A DNA stretch of 64,000 nt from Leidyana gryllorum EB-2025a (lineage: Eukaryota > Apicomplexa): contig JBLWGC010000081.1 in the NCBI GenBank assembly GCA_048772705.1, positions 1 to 64,000 on the forward strand, read 5' to 3'. The notes below the pieces were generated by a model that worked only from the letters and a program-made list of their open reading frames with translations, had not been told where the DNA came from and made no database searches. Of this stretch, positions 1 through 8,019 are shown piece after piece. Made by a program: the position numbers and the translations under genes. Each line of letters opens with the position of its first letter. Within the stretch, counting starts at the first letter, position 1.

Positions 1-584
1 TGCCTGATGGTCAACTTCCTATCGGGTGGCCAGATTCGACTTGGTGAAATTTCCAATCGAATTAACATCCATCTGGATACTTCCCTACATATTTGGCACT
101 TATATAGGGGCATGTATAAGATGGTGAAAGGCATTATTAACGAACGTAAAGCAACCACTACTAAAGCGTAAAGGCAAATGCACCCTAGTGGTCCGAGCTC
201 TCTGCAACAGTGTAACTGTGCAGACACTCACATGAATGATCAGAGTGTGGTGTCGGGGAGAACTACCGTGTGTGTCCAGCGCGAGGCTCCGCAAGAGTGC
301 GAGCGACTGGCACATGGGTGGAGTGAGAGAGACACCAGAGCGAGAGACACACGCAAGCAAGTTGGCTAAGTCAGAGTTGGACTAGGCAAGAGGCGGCCTA
401 AGATAACTTTTGCACTTGGTACAACAAGTCGTAGTTCTTGTTTTGCGCCGTCGTGTGCGACATATTCGTGGTAGACTTGTCGGCAAAAATACTAACTTGG
501 TTCTAAGTCTGACTTGTGGTCGAAAGTATGCAGAGATGAGAACTGGGCCTCGTTCCCCTCGAGTAGCGACTTGGGGTTACAACA
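1..584 (-). mobile_element. LTR of an LTR retrotransposon, cut by window edge
   Basis: This is the reverse complement of the complete LTR at 14045-14646 with few differences. The LTR 5' terminus (TGTTGTAACC) ends at 584 and the last ~17 bases of the LTR lie left of the window. It is inserted inside a Ser-TGA gene whose 3' part starts at 585. Whether this is a solo LTR or the end of a longer element cannot be seen. Confidence 0.85.
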
Positions 585-637
585 GACTTGAAATCTACTG
601 GGCCTGGCCCGCGCTGGTTCAAATCCAGCAGTTGTCG
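585..637 (+). pseudogene. tRNA-Ser-TGA 3' part, split by LTR
   Basis: Begins GACTTGAAATC, the 3' side of the Ser anticodon arm, and runs intact through variable arm, T arm and acceptor. The 5' part is replaced by the LTR at 584; the missing half should lie upstream of the window if the insertion is simple, with GACTT as the expected 5-bp target duplication. Confidence 0.85.
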
Positions 638-725
638 TGTTATGTGATCGGGCATCAACTCCATTCGGTCGCCCGCTGTGCAGACCCCACAGCAACAAGT
701 GGTTCTTGACACATTATGTCCGACG

Positions 726-792
726 GGCTGTTTGGTCTAGTGCTGTGACCCCTCCTCAGGGTGGAGTCCTGGTTCGATTCCCAGCACAGCCC
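726..792 (+). pseudogene. tRNA-Pro (AGG) pseudogene
   Basis: 67 nt instead of 72; D-arm and anticodon-stem losses. The loop keeps AGG but U33 is C. Confidence 0.7.
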
Positions 793-932
793 TCTTGGTC
801 GTCGGTTGACCCGATCGGACAAGTTGCCCCAGAACCAACACAGCCACCTCGTTAGCCCACTTCGGTAGGGCAGTCAGCGCAACTAACCTCTCGAGAATCG
901 CATTTCGGCTACCTCTGACATGTTGCAGACTA

Positions 933-1004
933 AGCAGTGTAGCTCAGTGGAAGAGTGTTGGGCTCATAACCCAAAGGTCCGTCGATCGAAACGACGCACT
1001 GCTA
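933..1004 (+). tRNA. tRNA-iMet-CAT: tRNA-iMet (CAT)
   Basis: 72 nt and consensus-identical: acceptor AGCAGTG/CACTGCT, loop CTCATAA and T-loop ATCGAAA with A54. These are eukaryotic initiator features. Confidence 0.93.
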
Positions 1005-1051
1005 AGTGTGCCCAGAAGGGAACAGTTGTAGGATAGATTGGCTCGTGAGCA

Positions 1052-1123
1052 AGGCTTCTGCCGGAATCGAACCGGCGACCTTTCGCTTACTAAGCGAATG
1101 CTCTGCCCCTAAGCTTAGAAGGC
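1052..1123 (-). tRNA. tRNA-Thr-AGT: tRNA-Thr (AGT)
   Basis: 72 nt, loop TTAGTAA, B box intact. Small changes at the acceptor 3' side and D arm. Confidence 0.85.
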
Positions 1124-1250
1124 AATATCAGCTGGTAATCACGCATCAGTCACTATTGACGGCAGTTACTGAAGCACATTGTTCCACAGTCAATCCTTCC
1201 ACTGCTCCACCCAACGGCAAAGAGGGTGTAACTAAGTTTAGAGCTTCCTT

Positions 1251-1320
1251 GCCGCCCTAGCTCAGTCGGTAGAGCGCAAGACTTATCTTGCAGTCGCGGG
1301 TTCGAGCCCCGCGGGCGGTG
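1251..1320 (+). pseudogene. tRNA-Lys with deleted anticodon bases
   Basis: A perfect Lys body except for a 3-nt deletion in the anticodon loop (GACTTATC), so no 7-nt loop forms. The intact paralogue is at 15434. Confidence 0.85.
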
Positions 1321-1380
1321 CAAATCAATGTCTCTGGGAGTAGGAATGGAACCGTTGCCTACAAGCACACTCAGCTGGAT

Positions 1381-1453
1381 TTCCACTGCCGGGACTTGAA
1401 CCCGGATCGTGCGGGTGAGAGCCGCATATCCTAGCCACTTAGACTACAGTGGA
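1381..1453 (-). tRNA. tRNA-Glu-CTC: tRNA-Glu (CTC)
   Basis: 73-nt consensus Glu, acceptor TCCACTG/CAGTGGA, loop CTCTCAC. Confidence 0.93.
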
Positions 1454-1594
1454 CAACTCCCTCAGCTGCAGCTTTAGCCGAGAGCCGTACCCTCTTGACA
1501 AGACGTGGTCTGGTGAATCTACAACAAAGGGGTTGCAGAGTCCTGCGGTAGGAAGCGGGGGGTCTCTATACTGACCTCTGAAACATTGTCACTG

Positions 1595-1667
1595 GGTCTT
1601 GTAGCTAGGTCGGCAGAGCGTGTGGCTCTTAACCACAAACCCGCCGGTTCGAAACCTGTCAGGACCG
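1595..1667 (+). tRNA. tRNA with Asn body and Lys anticodon (CTT)
   Basis: 73 nt; acceptor and T arm are those of the Asn-GTT family, but the loop is CTCTTAA instead of CTGTTAA, changing GTT to CTT. One T-stem mismatch is present. Followed at once by GTTTT. Identity by body is Asn, by anticodon Lys. Confidence 0.8.
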
Positions 1668-1785
1668 GTTTTAGAGGCACCCTAGACACTGACTGCGCTG
1701 CTCTCCCAATGGCACTTGTGGTCTGCGACCCTTCAAAGATGTAAGGTTGGGTTTGGCTCCCGCCACGTACAGCCGTAGCGTACTT

Positions 1786-1858
1786 TGGACGACCTGGGCC
1801 TCGATCCCAGTACCTCTCGCATGCTAAGCGAGCGCTCTACCATTTGAGCTAGTCGCCC
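1786..1858 (-). tRNA. tRNA-Ala-AGC: tRNA-Ala (AGC)
   Basis: 73 nt, loop TTAGCAT, G3-T70 wobble (the alanine identity pair) present. Confidence 0.92.
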
Positions 1859-1946
1859 GTTGCGCAGACCCCATCGCATGTGTTGGTTCTCAAATATTAT
1901 GACCAGTCTCCCGACTGTACTCAGCGGTTTGCACCACCGACCAGGC

Positions 1947-2018
1947 GGCTGTTTGGTCTAGTGGTATGATTCTTCCTTCGGGTGGAAGAAGTCCTGGGTT
2001 CGATTCCCAGAACAGCCC
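1947..2018 (+). tRNA. tRNA-Pro-CGG: tRNA-Pro (CGG)
   Basis: 72-nt consensus Pro, loop TTCGGGT, acceptor GGCTGTT/AACAGCC. Confidence 0.94.
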
Positions 2019-2099
2019 TATTGGTTGTCGGTTGACCCGACGCTCCACCTGATCTCAAGATGGTACGGCTCTCATCCGAAGCCTCAACTCGGGAAGTCG

Positions 2100-2171
2100 C
2101 CCACTGTAGTCTGATGGCCAGGATAAGCGGCTCTCACCCGCACGATCTGGGTTCAAGTTGCGGCAGTGGAA
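2100..2171 (+). tRNA. tRNA-Glu-CTC: tRNA-Glu (CTC), degenerate
   Basis: 72 nt; D loop one base short and T stem altered, loop CTCTCAC kept. Possibly a pseudogene. Confidence 0.65.
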
Positions 2172-2231
2172 ATCCAGCTGAGTGTGGTTGTAGGCAACGG
2201 TTCCATTCTAACTCCCAGAGACATTGATTTG

Positions 2232-2304
2232 CACCGCCCGCGGGGCTCGAACCCGCGACTGCAAGATTAACAGTCTTGCGCTCTACGGACTGAGCTAGGG
2301 CGCA
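2232..2304 (-). tRNA. tRNA with Lys body and Asn anticodon (GTT)
   Basis: 73 nt, Lys body with loop CTGTTAA, so anticodon GTT. The outer two acceptor pairs are lost (5' end TGCGCCC). It is the mirror of the Asn-body/CTT gene 600 bases away. Confidence 0.72.
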
Positions 2305-2405
2305 ACGAAGCTCTAGACTTAGTTACACCCTATTTGCCGTTGGGCGGAGCAGTGGAAGTCATTGGACCGGTGGAACAATGTGCTTCAGTAACTTCCGTTA
2401 ACATT

Positions 2406-2462
2406 GCCTTCTCAGCTTGTGGCAGAGCATCCGCTTAGTCAGCGAAAGGTCGCCGGTTCGAT
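2406..2462 (+). pseudogene. tRNA-Thr 5' part
   Basis: Thr sequence runs to the T loop, then jumps straight into the usual Thr downstream spacer; the acceptor 3' strand is deleted. Confidence 0.75.
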
Positions 2463-2485
2463 AACTGTTCCCTTCTGCGCACACT

Positions 2486-2557
2486 TAGCAGTGTGCCGCT
2501 TCGATCGACGGACCTTTGGGCTATGAGCCCAACACTCTTCCACTGAGCTACATTGCT
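2486..2557 (-). tRNA. tRNA-iMet-CAT: tRNA-iMet (CAT)
   Basis: 72 nt, CAT kept, three substitutions relative to consensus including one T-stem change. Confidence 0.75.
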
Positions 2558-2699
2558 CAGTCTGCAACATGGAAGAGGTAGCCGAAATGCGATTCTTGAG
2601 ATGCTAGTATGTCCTGACTGCCCTACCCAAGTGCGCTAACGAGGTGGCTGTGTTGGTTCTGAGGGCAATTTGTCCCGTCGGGTCAACCGACGACCAAGA

Positions 2700-2770
2700 G
2701 GGCTGTTCTGGGAATGGAACCAGGACTCCTTCCACCCTGAGGAGGGATCATAGCACTAGACCAAACAGCC
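2700..2770 (-). pseudogene. tRNA-Pro (AGG), degenerate
   Basis: 71 nt; one base lost beside the B box, anticodon stem weakened, U33 is C. Confidence 0.6.
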
Positions 2771-2858
2771 CATCGGTCGGTGGTGCAAATGGCTGGTACA
2801 GTGGGGAGACTGGTTATAATATGTCAAGAACCACTAAATGCTATGGGGTCTGCACAGC

Positions 2859-2931
2859 GGGCGACTAGCTGGAATGATATAGCACTCGCTCAGCATGCGA
2901 GAGATACTGGGATGGATGCCCAGGTCGTCCA
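2859..2931 (+). pseudogene. tRNA-Ala (AGC), degenerate
   Basis: 73 nt, but loop TCAGCAT lacks U33, the D arm is broken and the B box is altered (GGGATGGATGCC). Confidence 0.6.
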
Positions 2932-3007
2932 AACTTCTAACGGCTACACCTGCGGTATTTGAAAACAGAGTCACGACCGAATGGAGTTGATGCCCGATCA
3001 CATAACA

Positions 3008-3089
3008 CGACAACTGCTGGATTCGAACCAGCTCGGGCCAGACCCAGTAGATTTCAAGTCTACCCCCTTAACCACTCGGGGAAGTTGCC
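3008..3089 (-). tRNA. tRNA-Ser-TGA: tRNA-Ser (TGA)
   Basis: 82-nt class II gene with long variable arm, loop CTTGAAA. Outer member of the 3008-4547 inverted repeat arm. Confidence 0.9.
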
Positions 3090-3149
3090 AACTGTCGAAT
3101 TCGACATGCCGCGAGGAGTGACCAAATACCCCTATGTTCAGCCTGTCCT

Positions 3150-3221
3150 GCGGCATTGATAGGTGTCTAAACTGACCTCTCGCGTGCAAAGTCACCGCTC
3201 TTCCACTTGAGATAGCCGCCC
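3150..3221 (-). pseudogene. Ala-derived tRNA relic, 'GTCAGTTTAGACACC' type
   Basis: The 5' half resembles Ala (GGGCGGCTATCTCAAGTGG, loop with TGC), the 3' half is replaced. Same relic on + at 38268 and 60421. Confidence 0.55.
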
Positions 3222-3303
3222 ACCCGCCAAACCTAGGTGAACTTCCCACGATCGACTCACAGTTCCCTGGCGCCTCATTCGTCAGTGCAACTGTTGTGAC
3301 TCG

Positions 3304-3375
3304 TCCACTGTAGTCTAAGTGGCTAGGATATGCGGCTTTCACCTGCACGATCGGGTTCAAGTCCCGGCAGTGGAA
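3304..3375 (+). tRNA. tRNA-Glu-TTC: tRNA-Glu (TTC)
   Basis: 72 nt, loop CTTTCAC; one base short before the T stem. Confidence 0.8.
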
Positions 3376-3451
3376 GTCATTAGAGTACTCGATCAAAGTG
3401 CTTTAATAGCTTGTGTCAATAGGAACTGATGGGTGACTCCCGGCTTGCATT

Positions 3452-3520
3452 GCCTTCTTAGCTTAGGGGCAGAACATTCGCTTAAGCGAAAGGTCGCCGG
3501 TTCGATTCCGGCAGAAGGCT
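3452..3520 (+). pseudogene. tRNA-Thr lacking its anticodon
   Basis: 69 nt: consensus Thr with the three bases GTA removed, leaving the palindrome TTCGCTTAAGCGAA. The same allele is in the inverted copy at 60125. Confidence 0.85.
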
Positions 3521-3637
3521 TTGCTCACAAGCTTAAGCTTTTCGGGCTGGTCTCTCGGTCTCGATAACGACCTGAGGGGGTTGCAAAATTCTCAGGCCTT
3601 TTCTGCCCCCATTCGTCAGTGCAACTTTGGTGACTTG

Positions 3638-3710
3638 TCCACTATAGTCTCGTTGGATAGTATATGCGGCGCCAACCCGCACCATCCCGGTTCGAGTCTC
3701 GGCAGCGCAA
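3638..3710 (+). pseudogene. tRNA-Glu pseudogene
   Basis: 73 nt aligned to Glu, but loop CGCCAAC and mismatched acceptor ends. Inverted copy at 59935. Confidence 0.7.
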
Positions 3711-3771
3711 ATGCAGCTGGGTGTGCTTGTAGGCAACATACTGCATTCTTACTCCCCGGCCCACTCGTCCG

Positions 3772-3844
3772 CACCGCCCACGGGACTTCACTTTGCGACT
3801 GCAAGATTAAGAGGCTCGCGCTCCACCGACTGAGCTAGGACGAC
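3772..3844 (-). pseudogene. tRNA-Lys (CTT) pseudogene
   Basis: 73 nt, T arm and B box destroyed, CTT kept. Inverted copy at 59801. Confidence 0.7.
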
Positions 3845-3925
3845 AAGGAAACTCTAAACTAAGTTACACTCTATTTGCCTCAGGGTGGAGTCATGCAAGT
3901 CATTGGGCAGGTCGACCGGAGTCCT

Positions 3926-3968
3926 TAATATTTTCGCGCGTCACGCGGAAGACCTGGGTCGAGCTCGT
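3926..3968 (+). pseudogene. tRNA-Asp fragment
   Basis: Middle of the Asp body (GTCACGCGGAAGACCTGGG) with lost ends; paired with the copy at 59667. Confidence 0.6.
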
Positions 3969-4138
3969 TCCGCTTTAGACTTCTTTTGGTGCTCACTCAA
4001 AAGGTGCGGTTCGGGAGCAAACCTCGATGTCCAAGGGTCACACGACAGGCGTTCGCTCACTTGGTACAGCATCTGACTGCGGCGGGTGCGGCAGGTAGTC
4101 GACCGTTCCATTCCCCTCCCCCGACACTTGCCTCCTTA

Positions 4139-4219
4139 TGCGAGAAGTGGGGTTCGAACCCACGCGGAATTAACCAGTGGATCTTAAGGCCACCCCCTTA
4201 ACCTCTCGGGCATTCTCGC
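4139..4219 (-). tRNA. tRNA-Leu-TAA: tRNA-Leu (TAA)
   Basis: 81-nt class II gene, acceptor GCGAGAA/TTCTCGC, loop CTTAAGA, intact B box. One of two Leu-TAA genes; the other is its inverted copy at 59406. Confidence 0.92.
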
Positions 4220-4314
4220 AATGGAGCGTCTAGACAAGTAGTCTGGGGTTTCTGCGGGTAGTCAGTGCCCTTTCAAGGCGCGAGAAAGATACTCACGACC
4301 ATGTGAGTGGCGTC

Positions 4315-4350
4315 TGAGAAATAGCGCCTTACCCACTAGGGCATCTTGCC
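4315..4350 (-). pseudogene. tRNA-Leu 5' fragment
   Basis: Reads GGCAAGATGCCCTAGTGG on the minus strand, a damaged Leu 5' half. Confidence 0.5.
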
Positions 4351-4354
4351 ACAT

Positions 4355-4399
4355 ACTGGTAGGCGCAAGTCTGCATGGTGCGGGTCCCATTCTGCGCAA
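4355..4399 (+). pseudogene. tRNA-Leu-CAA 3' fragment
   Basis: Variable arm, T arm and acceptor 3' side of Leu-CAA (ends CATTCTGCGCA). Confidence 0.6.
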
Positions 4400-4479
4400 C
4401 GGTACTCATTTCAGGACGGAATTAGCCATCACTTCGAGTTTACGGCTGTACGTAGCCGGTTGTATCCCCCTTCCCATTC

Positions 4480-4547
4480 GGCTGTTTGGTCTAGTGGTAT
4501 GATTCCACGGGTGGAAGAAGTCCTGGGTTCGATTCTCAGAACAGCCC
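4480..4547 (+). pseudogene. tRNA-Pro (CGG) with 4-nt anticodon-stem deletion
   Basis: 68 nt; TTCCTTCGGG is shortened to CCACGGG so the anticodon stem cannot form. Confidence 0.8.
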
Positions 4548-4604
4548 CGTTGGTTCAGGTCAAGAGGGTACGGCTCTCGGCTAAAGCTGCAGCTAAGGGA
4601 GTTG

Positions 4605-4677
4605 TCCACTGTAGTCTAAGTGGCTAAGATATGCGGCTCTCACCCGCACGATCGGGGTTCAAGTCCCGGCAGTGGAA
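4605..4677 (+). tRNA. tRNA-Glu-CTC: tRNA-Glu (CTC)
   Basis: 73 nt, consensus body and loop CTCTCAC. Confidence 0.92.
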
Positions 4678-4737
4678 ATCCAGCTGAGTGTGCTTGCAGG
4701 CAACAGTTCCATTCTTACTTCCAGGGATATAGATCCA

Positions 4738-4810
4738 CACCGCCCGCGGGGCTCGAACCCGCGACTGCAAGATTAAGAGTCTTGCGCTCTACCGACTGAG
4801 CTAGGGCGGC
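4738..4810 (-). tRNA. tRNA-Lys-CTT: tRNA-Lys (CTT)
   Basis: 73-nt consensus Lys, acceptor GCCGCCC/GGGCGGT, loop CTCTTAA. Confidence 0.94.
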
Positions 4811-4886
4811 AGGAATGCAAGGACAAAAAACCCGATAGCCCGACATCTTAAGTGGCTTTGGTACCCACCAGCCTCACTTGAAGATT

Positions 4887-4958
4887 GTCGGGTCGTCTAG
4901 GTGCTTACAACAGCAAGTTGTGGCCGTGCATACCCAGGCCCGAATCCTGGCTTGGATA
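4887..4958 (+). pseudogene. His-derived relic
   Basis: 72 nt, keeps GTTGTGGC with GTG, but the stems do not pair (CAGCAAG against CCGTGC) and the 3' end is TGGCTTGGATA. First of eight copies of this relic family. Confidence 0.7.
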
Positions 4959-5058
4959 GTATGTCCCCGATGTCTCGAATGGGAGATGTGGGCATCGGGC
5001 GTAGCTGCCCATGTCCTGTCTTGATCGCTACACACTCCCATTAGACGGCTCCGCTAGT

Positions 5059-5131
5059 GGCGCTATGGCCTAATGGATATGGCATCGGTCTACGGAACCG
5101 GGGATTCTGGGTTCGAGTCCCAGTAGCGTCT
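5059..5131 (+). tRNA. tRNA-Arg-ACG: tRNA-Arg (ACG)
   Basis: 73 nt, acceptor GGCGCTA/TAGCGTC, loop CTACGGA. Confidence 0.94.
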
Positions 5132-5232
5132 GGACGAATGGCCGGGTTGCAGCCTGTTGAGTCAACAACTCAGATCCTGTCTTAGCTGTCCGGGATGGGT
5201 CGAGTGCCGTGTTGCGTCAACAACTATCAGAC

Positions 5233-5304
5233 GGGCTGTTCTGGGAATCGAACCCAGGACTCCTTCCACCCTGAGGAAGGATCATACCACTAGACCAAAC
5301 AGCC
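5233..5304 (-). tRNA. tRNA-Pro-AGG: tRNA-Pro (AGG), U33C
   Basis: 72 nt, all arms good, but loop TCAGGGT replaces the universal T33 with C. Confidence 0.8.
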
Positions 5305-5393
5305 GCCTGGCCGGTGGTTCAACCCGCTGGGTACAGTCGAGAGACTCGTCTCACTATGTGAAGTATCACTCAATGCCACGAGGTAGGCACAGA

Positions 5394-5465
5394 GGGAGGC
5401 TAGCCCAGATGATGAAACGGTGCTTAGTGCACGAAAGGTTGTGGGATCGATTCTCAGCCCATCCA
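5394..5465 (+). pseudogene. Ala-derived relic, 'GATGATGAAA' type
   Basis: D arm CCAGATGATGAAACGG, loop TTAGTGC, T arm like Ala. Members of the same family at 12234, 43785, 48010 and 55210. Confidence 0.6.
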
Positions 5466-5561
5466 AACTAGATAGATGGAACCCTCGCTGGAGTAGTCTA
5501 GTTGGCCTACTCAACGCTGTCTGCCAAAATCATCAGGTTGAGTAGTACTTTGGTACAGCAC

Positions 5562-5593
5562 TCTCAGATGCTCTACCAACTGAGCTACCCCGG
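5562..5593 (-). pseudogene. tRNA-Tyr 5' fragment
   Basis: Acceptor 5' strand and D arm of Tyr (GTAGCTCAGTTGGTAGAGC) ending at the anticodon stem. Confidence 0.7.
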
Positions 5594-5619
5594 GTCCAAA
5601 GCCTCAACTCGGGCACTTG

Positions 5620-5692
5620 TCCACTGTAGTCTAAGTGGTTAGGATATGCGGCTCTCACCCGCACGATCCGGGTTCAAGTCCCGGCAGTGGAA
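5620..5692 (+). tRNA. tRNA-Glu-CTC: tRNA-Glu (CTC)
   Basis: 73-nt consensus copy, followed 68 bases on by Thr, the recurrent Glu-Thr pair. Confidence 0.93.
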
Positions 5693-5760
5693 GCTACTGG
5701 AGCAAAGTGCTCCAGTAATCCCCGTCAATAGTCACTGATTCGTGATCTTCGGCTTGTATT

Positions 5761-5832
5761 GCCTTCTTAGCTTAGGGGCAGAGCATTCGCTTAGTAAGCG
5801 AAAGGTCGCCGGTTCGATTCCGGCAGAAGGCT
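5761..5832 (+). tRNA. tRNA-Thr-AGT: tRNA-Thr (AGT)
   Basis: 72-nt consensus Thr, acceptor GCCTTCT/AGAAGGC, loop TTAGTAA; only three T follow shortly. Confidence 0.94.
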
Positions 5833-5881
5833 TTGCTCGCGAGGCAATCTATTCTATAACGGTTCCCCTTCTGCGCACACT

Positions 5882-5952
5882 TAACAGTGCGTCGTTTCGA
5901 TCGACGGACCTTTGGATTATGAGCTCAACACTTTTCACTGAGCTACACTGCT
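5882..5952 (-). pseudogene. tRNA-iMet, degenerate
   Basis: 71 nt with a D-arm base lost and acceptor and anticodon-stem changes; CAT kept. Confidence 0.65.
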
Positions 5953-6092
5953 CAGTCTGCAACATGGAAGAAATAGCCGAAATGCAATTCTCCAGATGTT
6001 AGTTGCCCTGACTGCCCTACCGAAGTGGGCTAATGAAATGCTGTGTTGGTTCTGGGGGCAACTTGTCCCGTCGGGTCAACCGACGACCAAGA

Positions 6093-6156
6093 GGGCTGTT
6101 CTGGGAATCGAACCCAGGACTCCTTCCACCCCAAGGAAGGATCCAGAACAACAGCC
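6093..6156 (-). pseudogene. tRNA-Pro (GGG) with D-arm deletion
   Basis: 64 nt; 8 bases of the D arm are gone. Loop TTGGGGT would read GGG, an anticodon eukaryotes normally avoid for Pro. Confidence 0.75.
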
Positions 6157-6246
6157 GAATACTTCGGTGCATGCAACCGGATATACGGATGGAGACTCGA
6201 ATCTACTGTGGCCTTTTCCAGCCTATTTTTTGGTAATGATCGCCGT

Positions 6247-6330
6247 TGCACAGAATGGGATTCGAACCCATGCAGACTTGCGCCTACCAGAACTTGAGTC
6301 TGGCCCCTTAGACCACTCGGGCATCTGTGC
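6247..6330 (-). tRNA. tRNA-Leu-CAA: tRNA-Leu (CAA)
   Basis: 84-nt class II gene, acceptor GCACAGA/TCTGTGC, loop CTCAAGT, no intron. Its 3' flank at 6175-6230 is the empty-site paralogue of the LTR insertion at 14045. Confidence 0.92.
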
Positions 6331-6420
6331 GTTACTTCCCTTCTGAGTTTCAGCGTGCAAACGGCTTCCCTTGCCTGAGATAGAATTGAATGTGAGTTAC
6401 GCGGTGGAACGGCGGTGATA

Positions 6421-6494
6421 GCTCCCCTAGCTGAGCTGGTTAGAGCATCGGCCTTATGTGCCGAAGGTCGAGGGTTCGATCCCCCCGGGGAGCA
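6421..6494 (+). tRNA. tRNA-Ile-TAT: tRNA-Ile (TAT)
   Basis: 74 nt, acceptor GCTCCCC/GGGGAGC, loop CTTATGT, no intron. The only Ile-TAT; its paralogue at 51873 has TGT. Confidence 0.88.
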
Positions 6495-6633
6495 AATCAA
6501 TCCAATGACAGCCGAACGCGACCGCCGAGTACTCCAGCATTTGACACCTATCAGTGCCCTAGCCGGGCAGGCCGACCAGGACGCTGTTTGGTCTGAAGGT
6601 ATGATTTTTCTCGCTTAAAAGAAATTGCAACTG

Positions 6634-6706
6634 GGTCTTGTAGCTCAGTCGGCAAAGCGTGTAGCTGTTCACCACAAAGTCGCAGTTTCGAAGCCTGGCA
6701 GTACCA
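6634..6706 (+). pseudogene. tRNA-Asn (GTT) pseudogene
   Basis: 73 nt; loop CTGTTCA, T arm and acceptor 3' side unpaired. Same type at 23513, 39433 and 52242. Confidence 0.7.
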
Positions 6707-6814
6707 GGAACTGCGGCACCCGACTCTCTGTCAGAGGTCGCAACTCTGTACTTAACTTCTGTCAGAGGTCGCAACTCTGTACTTAATTACCGCCAGGTGC
6801 CGCCCTACTGAGTT

Positions 6815-6887
6815 TGGACGACCTGGGTATCGATCCCAGTACCTCTCGCATGCAAAGCGAGCGCTCTACCACCTGAGCTAGCCGCCC
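6815..6887 (-). tRNA. tRNA-Ala-TGC: tRNA-Ala (TGC)
   Basis: 73 nt, loop TTTGCAT, G3-T70 present. Confidence 0.93.
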
Positions 6888-6945
6888 AGGCGCACAGATG
6901 AGAAGCTATTGCATCCAGTGGGTGACCAAGCGCCCATACAACGGC

Positions 6946-7025
6946 TGACAAGAGTGGGATTCGAACCCACGCCCTTTCGGACTGCGGCCTTAACACAGCG
7001 CCTTAGACCACTCGCCCATCTTGCC
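6946..7025 (-). tRNA. tRNA-Leu-AAG: tRNA-Leu (AAG)
   Basis: 80-nt class II gene, loop TTAAGGC; one A-box change (GGGCGAG for GGCCGAG). Confidence 0.88.
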
Positions 7026-7119
7026 GGAGTGTTTTTGGCTCGCCGTTCCACCCGTTTCCTGTCCGTGAAATCTCAAAATGCGAGGAGTTCTGGGGTTGGA
7101 GGCCGGCATCTCTACTAGG

Positions 7120-7191
7120 TCCGAGATAGTATAGTGGTTAGTATTTCCGCCTGTCACGCGGAAGACCCGGGTTCGATTCCCGGTCTCGGAG
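7120..7191 (+). tRNA. tRNA-Asp-GTC: tRNA-Asp (GTC)
   Basis: 72-nt consensus Asp, acceptor TCCGAGA/TCTCGGA, loop CTGTCAC. Confidence 0.95.
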
Positions 7192-7307
7192 CAGTTCCAG
7201 CCCTCACAACTGGTGCAACTCAGATTTTGTCTCAGCTGGTCTGGACTTCATTCGGGATTGTACGAGTGGGAGCCGCGTATAGTAGGCGACCTTGGAGAAA
7301 CGTGGCA

Positions 7308-7364
7308 TTGAACCCAGGACTTCTTCCAGCCGAAGAAAGAATCATATAACTAGACCAAACAGCC
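7308..7364 (-). pseudogene. tRNA-Pro 5' fragment
   Basis: Acceptor 5' side to T arm; the acceptor 3' side is missing and the loop is TTCGGCT. Inverted copy at 51132. Confidence 0.7.
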
Positions 7365-7380
7365 CCCTGTGGGTGCCTCA

Positions 7381-7447
7381 GGTACTGGCAGGTTCCAAAC
7401 CTGCGACTTCGTGGCTGAGAGACTTACCTCTGATGGCTGAGCTACGA
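7381..7447 (-). pseudogene. Asn-derived relic, 'AACCTGCCAGTACC' type
   Basis: D arm GTAGCTCAGCCATCAG and T arm GCAGGTTTGGAACCTGC are recognisable, but no anticodon stem remains. Same type at 22773, 27221, 51048 and 63432. Confidence 0.6.
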
Positions 7448-7494
7448 TTATTGGAGTTTGCGAGCAACTTGCCGGTACCCAGTCGATGCAGTCG

Positions 7495-7566
7495 AGCCTT
7501 CAGCCGGAATCGAACCGGCGACTTCTCGCTTACGAAGCGAACGCTCTGCCCCTAAACTAAGAAGGC
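7495..7566 (-). tRNA. tRNA-Thr-CGT: tRNA-Thr (CGT)
   Basis: 72 nt, loop TTCGTAA; acceptor 3' side AGCCTTC with a changed inner base. Confidence 0.88.
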
Positions 7567-7642
7567 AATGGAAGCCGGAGATGACGAAACAATCGCTATT
7601 GACGGAGATTAGTGGAGCACTTTGCTAGAGTAGTTCAATGAC

Positions 7643-7715
7643 TTCCACTGCCGGGACCGGAACCCGGATCGTGCGGGTGAAAGCCGCATATCCTAGCCAC
7701 TTAGACTACAGTGGA
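7643..7715 (-). tRNA. tRNA-Glu-TTC: tRNA-Glu (TTC)
   Basis: 73 nt, loop CTTTCAC; T loop changed to TTCCGGT, which weakens the B box. Confidence 0.82.
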
Positions 7716-7885
7716 CGAGTGGTTGAGTTGGGGCTTCGGCCGAGAGCCGTACCGTCTTGGAAAACATGGTATGTTGGCGTGATCAAGTGAGTGGATCTCT
7801 GATACAGATTCGGACTTAGTAACCAATTCCATTTGTATTGATCGTGGAATATTGGGCCTTCCTCGGGTACGGGGCGAGCTTCCTT

Positions 7886-7950
7886 GCCGCCCCAACTCCG
7901 TCAGTAGAGCGCAAGACTTTTGAAGGGAGATCCGCGGGTTTGGGCGGCCC
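7886..7950 (+). pseudogene. Lys-derived relic, 'TTTTGAAGGGAGA' type
   Basis: Acceptor 5' side, D arm and 5' anticodon stem of Lys, then TTTTGAAGGGAGATCC and a shortened T arm. Sits just upstream of a Ser gene, as in all other copies. Confidence 0.65.
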
Positions 7951-8019
7951 GAGCAGTCCTAGTAAAGCTCGCTGAACCGTATGTGAAGCCACTGGCCGCA
8001 AAATGCCAAGTTCGACAGC

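Larger units (their letters stand above)
3008..4547 (+). repeat. Inverted repeat arm A1
   Basis: Gene order Ser, Ala relic, Glu, Thr relic, Glu relic, Lys relic, Asp relic, Leu-TAA, Leu relics, Pro is repeated in reverse complement at 59076-60634, spacers included, about 54.5 kb away. Confidence 0.85.

Noticed and set aside
178-369. Small open frame inside the left LTR region
   Set aside because: It lies within an LTR, has no homology I recognise and is not preserved as a gene in the inverted copy.
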